DNA of 64,000 bases from Capnocytophaga periodontitidis (GTDB lineage: Bacteria > Bacteroidota > Bacteroidia > Flavobacteriales > Flavobacteriaceae): NCBI RefSeq assembly GCF_016126015.1, contig NZ_JAEFDB010000001.1, positions 1-64,000 on the forward strand, read 5' to 3'. Under the pieces are notes generated by a model. It saw only the letters and a program-made list of their open reading frames with translations, did no database searches and was not told where the DNA came from. A program made the translations under genes and the position numbers. Shown piece after piece: positions 1 to 8,365 of the stretch (its first letter is position 1; each line of letters opens with the position of its first letter).

Positions 1-598
1 TACGTATGTTTCCAATGCAGTAGGAACTCTAATGCAGAATCCAAAAAATCAATTTGCACCTTATCAAAATCAATCTGCACCTTATCAAAATCAGTTTGTA
101 CCTCAGGAAGGAAAAGCTCCTGGGTGGGAAGTTTATGCAGGAACACTGACAACTATTGGTAATGAATTATATTATAGTGAAAGATATGGTACTTGGATGG
201 GTAAAAACTTTAAGATATATAAACAAACTTGGGGAGGAAATGGAATTACAGGAGGTAAAAATAAATTTGCTAAAACAATATCAGATAGAATTGCTCTAGT
301 AGGAAAAGCCTTAGGAGCATGGAATGCTGCATCTATAGAGTTAGAAAGACGAAATGGTGAGATAAGCAATACTCAATGGGTTCTTGAACAAGGGACTAAT
401 GCTTATTCAACACTTGGAGGAATACCTGGTCTTGCTTGGGGAATAGGCTGGGAACTTGGTAGGTTTACGACTGGTATGGAATGGTATCAAGAATTTGCAT
501 ATCGCTATTGGTATAACCGTTGGGAGAAGCGATATGGAAAACCTTCTAAATACAATGAAACTATTTGGAATTATTTTTATGAAAATTACGGCAAATGA
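1..598 (+). CDS. C-terminal end of a probable polymorphic (RHS-like) toxin, partial
   Basis: The frame is already open at base 2, so this is the tail of a longer protein cut by the window edge; the ATG at 32 is probably internal. About 198 residues are visible. They begin with a short Asn/Gln/Pro repeat (PYQNQ units), then a domain with glycine-rich, weakly hydrophobic stretches and an aromatic tail rich in Trp and Tyr. Such tails, with a GWE.GR-type segment near the end, are familiar from Bacteroidota RHS and polymorphic toxin C-termini, but I cannot name the toxic activity. The gene overlaps the following small membrane-protein gene by four bases (ATGA), the usual toxin-immunity arrangement. 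The toxin role is an inference from architecture and neighbour; it could also be a structural repeat protein. Confidence 0.55.
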   Translation, partial: TYVSNAVGTLMQNPKNQFAPYQNQSAPYQNQFVPQEGKAPGWEVYAGTLTTIGNELYYSERYGTWMGKNFKIYKQTWGGNGITGGKNKFAKTISDRIALVGKALGAWNAASIELERRNGEISNTQWVLEQGTNAYSTLGGIPGLAWGIGWELGRFTTGMEWYQEFAYRYWYNRWEKRYGKPSKYNETIWNYFYENYGK

Positions 599-996
599 TG
601 GATGTATTTTATTATTATATTTATCTTTTTTATGCAAAGGTTATGCCTGATGATTATCCACATTTAAACACTGTATGGGCATTAGGTTATCTTTTTTCTT
701 TAATAATTAATGGACTGATTGAAATACCATTAGCATATTTTTTTAATTGTTATTTAAGTACAATTCAAAAAGTAATCATAATAATAATTGTGATAACTTT
801 GTTTTACTTGAAATATGATAGAAGTAAAGGAATAAGAATTGTAAAAAAGGAAAAACCTAAGTTTTTTGGCAGTAAAATAGCTTCTATAATACTTACTGTT
901 TTATTTTTTTTGATAGGAATGCTCTTTTTATTTTTTAAAGCAGATGTATTAAGAAAAATATTAGAGATGAATAAAGCTACTGCCTCACCTATGTAA
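595..996 (+). CDS. Small multi-pass membrane protein, probable immunity protein
   Basis: A 133-residue protein with roughly three hydrophobic segments (about residues 24-53, 57-74 and 93-114) separated by a Lys/Arg-rich loop containing KKEKPKFFGSK. The start codon overlaps the stop of the upstream gene (ATGA); a second ATG follows at 598. I recognise no catalytic motif. Small membrane proteins placed directly behind an RHS-like C-terminal domain are commonly its immunity protein, which would suit a toxin that acts at the inner membrane. This role is inferred from position and topology only. The gene is tandemly duplicated just downstream, the second copy being broken, which is also typical of immunity genes. 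Confidence 0.55.
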   Translation: MMDVFYYYIYLFYAKVMPDDYPHLNTVWALGYLFSLIINGLIEIPLAYFFNCYLSTIQKVIIIIIVITLFYLKYDRSKGIRIVKKEKPKFFGSKIASIILTVLFFLIGMLFLFFKADVLRKILEMNKATASPM

Positions 997-1032
997 GTTA
1001 TAAAACTTTAGCATTTATGAAAATTACGGCAA

Positions 1033-1437
1033 ATGATGGACGTGTTTTATTATTATATTTATCTTTTTTATGCAAAGGTTATGCCTGATGATCAGCCTCA
1101 TTAAAGAACTGTTTGGGCATTAGGAGCTATATCAGCTTTTATAATCAATGGACTGATTGAAATACCATTAGCATATTTTTTTAATTGTTATTTAAATAAA
1201 ATTCAAAAAGTAATCATAATAATAATTGTGATGATTTTGTTTTACTTGAAATATGATAGAAGTGGTAAAGGAATAAGAATTGTAAAAAAGGAAAAACCTA
1301 AGTTTTTTGGTAGTAAAATAGCTTCTATAATACTTACTGTTTTATTTTTTTTGATAAGTATGCTATTCTTATTTTTTAAAGCAGATGTAGTAAGGGAAAT
1401 ATTAGAGATGAATAAAGCTACTATCTCACCTATGTAA
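1033..1437 (+). pseudogene. Second copy of the membrane/immunity protein, interrupted by a stop
   Basis: The reading frame from ATG 1033 matches the 595-996 protein nearly residue for residue from the start to the C-terminal ISPM end. A TAA at 1102-1104 replaces the leucine codon TTA of the first copy, cutting translation after 23 codons. Downstream of the stop the frame is intact and conserved, and could restart only at 1228 or a nearby non-ATG codon, yielding the last two hydrophobic segments. I read it as a decayed duplicate; a programmed or re-initiated short form is possible but unsupported. Confidence 0.8.
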
Positions 1438-1457
1438 GCTATAAAACTTTAGCATTT

Positions 1458-2534
1458 ATGAAACACCTATACAACCTACTCATTTTTATAACCGTCTTCC
1501 CTATGTTCGCTCAGGAAGAAAAACCTATTACTACGGCTTTTCCGTTTTTGTTGCTCAGTACAGATGCTACTGCTTCAGGAATGGGAGATATAGGGGTATG
1601 TTCATCTCCAGATGTGTTTTCTCAGCGATGGAATGCTGCTAAATATGTATTTGCTGAAGCCACTTCAGGAGTGGGAGTAGGTTATTCTCCCTATTTAAAC
1701 AAGTTAGCTAAAGATGTGTTCTTAGGCAATGTTACTTACTACAAGCGCTTACGCCGAAGTGCGTGGGGAGCGAGTTTTACTTATTTTACTATAGGTGAAG
1801 TAGCTCTTACTCAAAATATAGGCAGTAATGCTTATTTAGCAGGCAATGTACATCCGTCAGAATTTGCAGCAGACCTGTCCTATAATCTCAAACTCAGCGA
1901 ACAATTTGCTATGGGAGTGGCAACTCGCTATTTGCAATCAGCTTTGCGCTTGCCTTCAGAAGGAAATACTACAGCAAGGAGTATTGCTTTTGATATTTCA
2001 GGCTACTACACTTCTCGTGAACACCCTATAGGTAATGCTTGGGGATATTATACGTGGGGCTTTCAGCTCTCTAATATAGGAGCTAAAGTAAAGTATGAGG
2101 ATTTAGGCAAAGAGTATTTTATCCCAACCAATTTAAAAATAGGAGCTTCTTATAATCTGTTATTTAGTGAATTACATTCTATTTCGTTATTAGTAGAAGC
2201 TAATAAATTGTTAGTTCCCTCAGTGCCTGAAGATAATGAAGATTTTCTACAAGGCATTTTCAAATCGTTTAGCGATGCCCCTAATGGTTTTTCGGAAGAG
2301 TGGCACGAAATTAGTAAATCAATAGGTGTACAATACGCTTATAATCAGCAGTTTTTTGTACGTACGGGCTATCATTATCAGCACCCTAACAAAGGTGACT
2401 TACAGTATTTCACAGTGGGCACAGGGGTTAAATACAAATCACTCCAACTCGATTTTTCTTATCTTTTTTCTACAGCTAAAACACATAATCCTCTCAGTTC
2501 AACACTCAAAACTTCATTACAATATCTGTTTTGA
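1458..2534 (+). CDS. porV: Type IX secretion system outer membrane protein PorV
   Basis: 358 residues with an N-terminal signal peptide (cleavage probably after MFAQ, near residue 19) followed by a beta-barrel-like protein of the PorV/LptO family. The N-terminal signature around residues 30-75 (FPFLLLSTDATASGMGDIG, then SPDVFSQRWNAAKY) and the repeated amphipathic strands ending in an aromatic residue are characteristic. In the type IX system PorV shuttles cargo proteins bearing a C-terminal signal from the Sov translocon to the PorU attachment complex at the outer membrane. It is not next to porU here; its upstream neighbour is the duplicated toxin/immunity cassette, ending only 20 bases before this start. 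Whether it has its own promoter is not evident. Confidence 0.85.
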   Translation: MKHLYNLLIFITVFPMFAQEEKPITTAFPFLLLSTDATASGMGDIGVCSSPDVFSQRWNAAKYVFAEATSGVGVGYSPYLNKLAKDVFLGNVTYYKRLRRSAWGASFTYFTIGEVALTQNIGSNAYLAGNVHPSEFAADLSYNLKLSEQFAMGVATRYLQSALRLPSEGNTTARSIAFDISGYYTSREHPIGNAWGYYTWGFQLSNIGAKVKYEDLGKEYFIPTNLKIGASYNLLFSELHSISLLVEANKLLVPSVPEDNEDFLQGIFKSFSDAPNGFSEEWHEISKSIGVQYAYNQQFFVRTGYHYQHPNKGDLQYFTVGTGVKYKSLQLDFSYLFSTAKTHNPLSSTLKTSLQYLF

Positions 2535-2567
2535 GAAAAATTCAAAACAAAAAAATATTCCAAAATA

Positions 2568-2599
2568 TTTGGCAGTGATAAATATTATTACTACTTTTG
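2568..2599 (+). promoter_or_regulatory. Flavobacterial promoter upstream of dnaN
   Basis: A -33 TTTG (2568-2571) and a -7 TACTTTTG (2592-2599) are separated by 20 bases, matching the Bacteroidota TTG...TAnnTTTG consensus. They lie 53 bases before the dnaN start. Confidence 0.75.
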
Positions 2600-2652
2600 C
2601 CATTATTACTCCATAATGGAGTGAGATTTGTTATTTAAAAATACGTAAAAAT

Positions 2653-3777
2653 ATGAAGTTTATAGTATCGAGTTCTTACCTATTGAAGAAGTTACAAGTG
2701 TTTGGCGGTGTGATTAATAACAACAACACTATGCCTATACTCGATAACTTTTTGTTTGAACTATCTACCAATTCTTTAACTATCTCAGCTTCCGATTTAG
2801 AAACCACTGTAAGAGGTACTTTGGAAGTCGAATCAGATTCTCAAGGTAGTATTGCCGTATCAGCTAAATTGTTGATAGATATTCTTAAAACCTTTTCAGA
2901 ACAACCGCTTACTTTCTTGGTAAAAGAAAATAATGTAATAGAAATTAGTTCTACTACAGGTAATTATACTTTAGCTTATTTAGATGGTGAGGAGTTTCCT
3001 CGTCCTGTAGCTTTGCCCGAAGCAAGTAAAGTAACTTTGTTAGGCGATGTGTTAGCTACTGCTGTACAAAAAACAATCTTCGCCGCTGGGAACGACGACC
3101 TCCGCCCAACAATGAGTGGTATTCTCTTCCAATTTAGCGAAAACGGACTCACTTTCGTCGGTACTGATGCTCATAAATTAGTGAAATACGAACGATTAGA
3201 TATCAAAGCTAACGATGCCGCCGATTTCATTATGCCTAAAAAACCTTTGAACATCCTCAAAGGTATTTTAGCAGGTAGTGAAACCGAAGTAACAATAGAG
3301 TACAACGAGAGCAATGCTAAATTCTCTTTTGACGATATGGAATTCATCTGCCGCCTTATTGATGGTAAATATCCTAACTACGATGCGGTAATCCCTAAAG
3401 AAAATCCTAACAAACTCATCCTAAATCGTTCACAATTCTATAGCTCTATCAATCGTCTGTCGTTGTTCTCTAATAAAACTACACATCAGGTACGATTAAA
3501 AGTAGCAGGTTCTAACTTGGTAATCTCAGCTGAAGATGTAGATTATAGTAATAAAGGTGAAGAACGCTTCACTTGTAACTATCAAGGTGACGATTTAGAA
3601 ATAGGATTCAACTCTAAGTTCCTAAAAGAAATGATCAACAACTTAGACTCCGACGAAATCTTGATAGAAATGTCCTTGCCAAATCGTGCCGGACTTATCA
3701 CACCTATCGATGGTCTTGATGAAGGAGAAAAAGTACTGATGTTGGCAATGCCAATTATGCTCAATAATAACCAGTAA
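2653..3777 (+). CDS. dnaN: DNA polymerase III subunit beta (sliding clamp)
   Basis: 374 residues, the normal clamp length, with the three repeated clamp domains readable along the chain: N-terminal MKFIVSSSYLLKKLQVFGGVI, a middle block containing TDAHKLVKYER, and a C-terminal LAMPIML tail that forms part of the peptide-binding pocket. The protein forms the ring that tethers DNA polymerase III to DNA and recruits MutL, ligase and other factors. It is a single-gene unit here with its own promoter and a strong terminator behind it. It is not adjacent to dnaA in this window. Identification is firm. Confidence 0.98.
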   Translation: MKFIVSSSYLLKKLQVFGGVINNNNTMPILDNFLFELSTNSLTISASDLETTVRGTLEVESDSQGSIAVSAKLLIDILKTFSEQPLTFLVKENNVIEISSTTGNYTLAYLDGEEFPRPVALPEASKVTLLGDVLATAVQKTIFAAGNDDLRPTMSGILFQFSENGLTFVGTDAHKLVKYERLDIKANDAADFIMPKKPLNILKGILAGSETEVTIEYNESNAKFSFDDMEFICRLIDGKYPNYDAVIPKENPNKLILNRSQFYSSINRLSLFSNKTTHQVRLKVAGSNLVISAEDVDYSNKGEERFTCNYQGDDLEIGFNSKFLKEMINNLDSDEILIEMSLPNRAGLITPIDGLDEGEKVLMLAMPIMLNNNQ

Positions 3778-3805
3778 ATTAAAATTTTTTTTTCATTTTA
3801 AAGAT

Positions 3806-3844
3806 GAAACGCCTTATGAGTCTTTTTAAGGCGTTTCTTTTTTT
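3806..3844 (+). terminator. Rho-independent terminator after dnaN
   Basis: An 11-base perfect stem (GAAACGCCTTA at 3806-3816 with TAAGGCGTTTC at 3827-3837), a 10-base loop, then seven T residues. Confidence 0.9.
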
Positions 3845-3886
3845 AAGAGAAAAATCACAATGTCTGTCATTTAAAAATAAACATCT

Positions 3887-5977
3887 ATGAAATCCGTTTT
3901 AGAAAGAATAAAGCCTTTTACATATATAGCTGCCTTATACCTTATCGTATCGTTTGTGATGCGCATTGTCTTTATGCTACACCCTATTACTGCTACTACA
4001 TTTTCGGTGTGGAGTGTGTTTAAGATGCTTTTCATAGGCTTACTATCCGACGCTTTTGTGATAGTATTGGCAAGTAGTATTTTAATGCTTTATTTCCTCT
4101 TTATCGCCAATGTGAAGTACAAAAAACCTTACGGAGGCATTATTTTAGGAGTGTTTATCCTCATACTACTCTATATACAGTTTTATCCTAACAATATATT
4201 TGCTCAATATGGGGGTGTGATTCCCGAAATCGCATTAGCTTTCTTCGGCTTTAAAACGCTGTGTTTTGCCTTATTGCTCTTTTTGCCTAAGTACAGAGCC
4301 CAACTGCGCAATGCACTGTATTTTATTACGCTGGCTATCTATGTATTTGCCATAGTGATGAATGCAGTAAGCGAATATTTCTTTTGGAATGAATTTGGTA
4401 TTCGTTATAACTTTATTGCAGTAGATTACCTTATTTACACCAATGAAGTGATAGGCAATATAATGGAGAGTTATCCCGTAGTACCCTTATTTACAGGGGT
4501 TTTTGTAGTAGTATTGGCAATTACGATATATTTATTTCTCAAGACTAAGAGTGCGCTAAAAACAATACCCACCCTCTTTGAAAAAACGATTATAGTAGTG
4601 CCCTATTTACTGTTAGTGCTTATAGGAATGTGGAGATTACCCCAGCTTGATGCTATGGCTGCCGAAAATACTTTTGCTCAAGAAATACAAAGCAATGGTG
4701 TTTACAAGTTTTATTACGCTTTTACTCATAGTGAGTTAGATTTCTTTCAGTTTTATCCTACCTTGCCAGAAAAAGAAGCTGAAAGCATTGTGCTCAAACA
4801 ACTCAATGCGCCTGCCCTCGAGCGAAAAATTGTAGGCGATACTACCGAAGTACACCGCAATGTGCTCCTCATTTCAGTAGAGAGTCTTTCTGCGGAATAC
4901 CTCACAATGTATGGCAATGCCGATAACCGTACACCTTTCTTAGATAGCTTAGCTAATAACAGCTTGTTTTTTACTAATTTGTATGCTACAGGTAACCGTA
5001 CTGTGAGAGGATTGGAAGCTCTAACTCTTTGTATTCCGCCTACCCCAGGGGAAAGCGTGGTGAAGCGCAAAGACAATAAAGATAAGTTTACCACGGGTAG
5101 CGTGTTCAAAAGTAAAGGTTATGATGTGAAATACCTATATGGAGGCGATAGTTATTTTGATAATATGAAGGATTTCTTCACTGGTAATGGCTACGATATT
5201 GTAGATAGCAAGAGCTTTGCACCCGAAGAAGTTACTTTCTCTAATATTTGGGGCGTTTGCGATGAAGATATGGCAAACAAAGCTATCAAAGTGATGAATG
5301 AACAGGCTAAAGCAGGCAAACCATTCTTCAATCACTGGATGACAGTAAGTAATCACCGCCCTTTTACTTATCCTGAAGGTAAAATTGATATCCCTCCTAC
5401 TGAAAAACGACGTGCAGGCGGAGTAAAATATACCGATTATGCGCTCAAGCGATTCTTTGAGATGGCAAAACAACAAGAATGGTACAAAAACACTATTTTT
5501 GTGATTGTAGCCGACCATTGTGCATCGAGTGCGGGTAGCACCGAACTGCCTTTAGATGGCTATCGCATCCCTTGTTTTATTGTAGCCGACTTTATCACTC
5601 CTAAAAAAGTAGATACAATGATATCACAAATAGATGTGATGCCTACCGTTTTTGGTTTGCTAAATTTCAATTATACCTCTAAGTTCATAGGACAGGATGT
5701 GCTAAAAGAAGGCTATCAACCGCGTGCTTATATTGCTACTTATCAGGATTTAGGTTACTTAACCCCTGACAAGCTCACTATTATATCACCTTTGAGAAAA
5801 ACCACTCAATACAGTTTGCGCAAAGAAGCCGAACAACCTTCGCAAGAGTATCCCTTGTTTTATGAGCAAATAAAAGAAAATAATGTGAATAAAGAACAAG
5901 CAGATGCTTGTATTGGTACTTATCAAGCTACTGCCGAGTGGTTAAAAAACAAACAATTCAATGCGGTCAAGAAATAA
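3887..5977 (+). CDS. LTA synthase-like membrane sulfatase (phosphoethanolamine/phosphoglycerol transferase type)
   Basis: 696 residues. The first 260 or so hold about five membrane segments; a sulfatase-type catalytic domain follows from about residue 325 and should face the periplasm. The metal and nucleophile residues of the LtaS/alkaline phosphatase superfamily are present: Glu332 in VESLS, Thr372 in GNRTVRG as candidate nucleophile, His490 in VSNHRPF, and Asp543-His544 in VADHC. In Gram-negative Bacteroidota such enzymes decorate lipid A or other glycans with head groups rather than making teichoic acid; the substrate here is unknown. The next gene starts inside its last codons (17-base overlap), indicating co-expression. 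Lipid A genes follow shortly afterwards, which fits but does not prove an envelope role. Confidence 0.85.
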   Translation: MKSVLERIKPFTYIAALYLIVSFVMRIVFMLHPITATTFSVWSVFKMLFIGLLSDAFVIVLASSILMLYFLFIANVKYKKPYGGIILGVFILILLYIQFYPNNIFAQYGGVIPEIALAFFGFKTLCFALLLFLPKYRAQLRNALYFITLAIYVFAIVMNAVSEYFFWNEFGIRYNFIAVDYLIYTNEVIGNIMESYPVVPLFTGVFVVVLAITIYLFLKTKSALKTIPTLFEKTIIVVPYLLLVLIGMWRLPQLDAMAAENTFAQEIQSNGVYKFYYAFTHSELDFFQFYPTLPEKEAESIVLKQLNAPALERKIVGDTTEVHRNVLLISVESLSAEYLTMYGNADNRTPFLDSLANNSLFFTNLYATGNRTVRGLEALTLCIPPTPGESVVKRKDNKDKFTTGSVFKSKGYDVKYLYGGDSYFDNMKDFFTGNGYDIVDSKSFAPEEVTFSNIWGVCDEDMANKAIKVMNEQAKAGKPFFNHWMTVSNHRPFTYPEGKIDIPPTEKRRAGGVKYTDYALKRFFEMAKQQEWYKNTIFVIVADHCASSAGSTELPLDGYRIPCFIVADFITPKKVDTMISQIDVMPTVFGLLNFNYTSKFIGQDVLKEGYQPRAYIATYQDLGYLTPDKLTIISPLRKTTQYSLRKEAEQPSQEYPLFYEQIKENNVNKEQADACIGTYQATAEWLKNKQFNAVKK

Positions 5978-7178
5978 GCTAAAAATTATCAATGACCCTA
6001 TTTATGGGTTTATCCATATCCCCAGCACTCTGGTGTTCGATATCATTGAGCACCCTTATTTTCAGCGACTCAGGCGTATCAATCAAATGGCGCTGTCCTA
6101 TTTGGTGTTTCCTGGTGCTAAACACACCCGCTTTGAGCACGTATTGGGATGTGTGTTCTTGATGCAGAAAACAGTAGAGATGCTCCGCTTCAAAGGTGTT
6201 CAAATTTCCGATAAAGAAGCTGAAGGTCTCTATATTGCCATATTGTTGCACGACATAGGGCACGGACCTTTCTCACACGCTATGGAACACAGCATTGTCG
6301 AAGGTATTTCGCACGAAGAAATCTCACTTCTCTTTATGCAAGAGCTTAACAAGGTATTCAATGGTAAGTTGGAGACTGCTATCGCAATCTTTCAAGGTAC
6401 TTACCCTCGTAAGTTTATGCACCAACTCATCTCAAGTCAGTTGGATATGGATAGAGCCGATTACCTCAAGCGCGATAGCTTCTACACCGGAGTCGCCGAA
6501 GGAAATATCAATTCTGAACGCCTTATCTCAATGCTTAACGTGCGCAACGACGAATTAGTAGTCGAAGAAAAAGGCTTGTACTCTGTCGAGAAATTCCTGA
6601 TAGCCCGGCGATTGATGTATTGGCAAGTGTATTTGCACAAAACCAGCGTAGCCGCCGAACAAATATTAATTAGATTGCTCAATCGTGCTAAGGAATTAGT
6701 ACAACAAGGTCAAAAACTCACTATGTCCACCGCTTTAGCTTTCTTCGTGAAAAACAAAATATCCAAAGATGATTTTTCACAAGAAGTACTTGAGATGTTT
6801 GCTCGTTTAGACGATACCGATATCATCTCAGCAATGAAAGAATGGCAGTTTTACCCTGATGTAGTGCTCTCTAAACTCAGCAAAATGTTGCTTAACCGCG
6901 ATTTACTGAAAATAAAAGTCCGCTTAAACGATTTTGAAGAGCAAAAGATAAAAAGACTCCAAAAACTATCACTTGCCAAAGGAGTAGATGAAAAAGATAT
7001 GAAGTACTTTGTCTTTACAGGAGTGATGACTAACAGAGCTTATAACCCCGAAAATGAAATTATAAAAATACTCACTAAAAACGGTAGAGTAGTAGATCTC
7101 AGTAAAACCTCTGAAGCCATCAACTTAGAACCCCTCTCTCAAGTAACCGAACGATACTACATTTGCTATCCAAAATAA
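5961..7178 (+). CDS. HD superfamily phosphohydrolase (dGTPase-like)
   Basis: 405 residues, opening with the KIINDPIYGFI motif typical of this COG1078 family. The HD metal-binding set is visible: His60 in HTRFEH, His97-Asp98 in LLHDIGHGPFSH, and a downstream Asp in QLDMDRADYL that completes the site. Family members with known activity hydrolyse dNTPs or related nucleotides to nucleoside and triphosphate; the precise substrate is not predictable from sequence. It overlaps the sulfatase gene by 17 bases in another frame, so it is probably translated from the same messenger. A gap of 160 bases with a candidate -7 box separates it from lpxD. Confidence 0.9.
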   Translation: MRSRNKLKIINDPIYGFIHIPSTLVFDIIEHPYFQRLRRINQMALSYLVFPGAKHTRFEHVLGCVFLMQKTVEMLRFKGVQISDKEAEGLYIAILLHDIGHGPFSHAMEHSIVEGISHEEISLLFMQELNKVFNGKLETAIAIFQGTYPRKFMHQLISSQLDMDRADYLKRDSFYTGVAEGNINSERLISMLNVRNDELVVEEKGLYSVEKFLIARRLMYWQVYLHKTSVAAEQILIRLLNRAKELVQQGQKLTMSTALAFFVKNKISKDDFSQEVLEMFARLDDTDIISAMKEWQFYPDVVLSKLSKMLLNRDLLKIKVRLNDFEEQKIKRLQKLSLAKGVDEKDMKYFVFTGVMTNRAYNPENEIIKILTKNGRVVDLSKTSEAINLEPLSQVTERYYICYPK

Positions 7179-7254
7179 GGCGAAAAAAGAGAAGGTAAAA
7201 TTACTCAATAGAGAAAAAAAATAGTAAAATGAGTGCTATATAAAATAATTTTTA

Positions 7255-7262
7255 TACTTTTG
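7255..7262 (+). promoter_or_regulatory. Candidate -7 box (TACTTTTG) for the lpxD operon
   Basis: TACTTTTG matches the TAnnTTTG consensus 77 bases upstream of lpxD in an AT-rich spacer. No clear TTG is found 19-20 bases before it, so only half of the promoter is supported. Confidence 0.45.
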
Positions 7263-7338
7263 TTGCGAAAAATAACCTTTTTACAAGGTGAAAACATATA
7301 AATATAGCCCTATATCGTTTTGATTATAAACTAATTAA

Positions 7339-8358
7339 ATGAAATTTACAGCATTACAAATAGCCAATGTACTCGGCGGCGAAGTGGAAGGAAATCCCCA
7401 AATTGAAGTCTATAAACTTTCAAAAATTGAAGAGGGAAGTGAAGGGAGTATATCTTTTTTGGCAAACCCTAAATATAAACATTTTATCTATACCACTCAG
7501 GCATCCATAGTGATTGTAAATAAGGACTTTGAGGCTGAAGATAAAATATCAGCAACCTTAGTGAGAGTAGACGATGCTTATGCCGCTTTTACTAAACTCT
7601 TAGAGTTCTACAATCAAGTGAAAATGAATAAAGTAGGTATAGAGCAACCTTCGTTTATCGCTCCATCTGCTAAAATAGGACAAAACGTATATATAGGAGC
7701 TTTTGTATATATTGGCGAAAATGTAGTGATAAACGATAATGTAAAAATCTATCCCAATACTTATATAGGTGATAACTCATCAGTAGGTGAGGGGACTATT
7801 ATTTTTGCAGGCTGTAAAATATATTCCGAAACTGTCATAGGTAAAGATTGTATGCTCCACAGTGGAGTAGTGTTAGGTGCCGATGGATTCGGATTCCAAC
7901 CTAATGAGAAAGGAGAATTCAGTAGAGTCCCACAAATAGGCAATGTCGTGATTGAAGACTTTGTCGATATAGGAGCAGAAACAGCTATAGATCGTGCAAC
8001 TTTAGGCTCTACTATCATTCGTAAGGGAGTAAAGTTGGACAACCAAATACACATTGCTCATAATGTAGAAATAGGTAAAAATACAGTGATTGCCGCCCAA
8101 ACAGGTATCGCTGGCTCAACTAAAGTAGGCGAAAATTGTATGATAGGTGGTCAAGTGGGAATCGTAGGTCACTTAGTAATAGGCAATCGCGTGAAAATAC
8201 AAGCCCAAACAGGGGTAGGTCGCAACCTTAAAGATGATGAAGCAATACAAGGTTCTCCCGCCTTAGGGCACGCCGAATATAACAAAGCTTATGTGATTTT
8301 TAGAAAATTACCTAATTTGCTTAAACGCTTAGAAGAATTAGAAAAAAAATTAAAATAA
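7339..8358 (+). CDS. lpxD: UDP-3-O-(3-hydroxyacyl)glucosamine N-acyltransferase
   Basis: 339 residues, the normal LpxD length. The N-terminal uridine-binding domain (about 1-100) is followed by a long left-handed beta helix of hexapeptide repeats ([LIV]-G-x-x-x-x) and a short C-terminal helix. The acyltransfer histidine lies in the QIHIAHNVEIG segment. The enzyme adds the second 3-hydroxyacyl chain to the glucosamine in lipid A synthesis in the cytoplasm. Seven bases separate it from lpxC-fabZ, followed by lpxA, so these three form one lipid A operon. A shorter paralogue follows efp. The identification is strong and this copy is the canonical one. Confidence 0.95.
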   Translation: MKFTALQIANVLGGEVEGNPQIEVYKLSKIEEGSEGSISFLANPKYKHFIYTTQASIVIVNKDFEAEDKISATLVRVDDAYAAFTKLLEFYNQVKMNKVGIEQPSFIAPSAKIGQNVYIGAFVYIGENVVINDNVKIYPNTYIGDNSSVGEGTIIFAGCKIYSETVIGKDCMLHSGVVLGADGFGFQPNEKGEFSRVPQIGNVVIEDFVDIGAETAIDRATLGSTIIRKGVKLDNQIHIAHNVEIGKNTVIAAQTGIAGSTKVGENCMIGGQVGIVGHLVIGNRVKIQAQTGVGRNLKDDEAIQGSPALGHAEYNKAYVIFRKLPNLLKRLEELEKKLK

Positions 8359-8365
8359 ATACACT

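Larger units (their letters stand above)
579..1457 (+). repeat. Tandem duplication of the immunity-gene unit (438 and 441 bp)
   Basis: Two direct copies, about 579-1016 and 1017-1457, are aligned almost throughout; copy two has three extra bases (GGT) in the cytoplasmic loop region. Each unit starts with the last codons of the toxin gene (ATGAAAATTACGGCAAATGA) and runs through the membrane-protein gene to its 3' flank. Divergence is concentrated around 659-700 versus 1090-1140. The sequence following copy two restarts with TTTATGAAA, which here is the start of porV. Confidence 0.9.
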
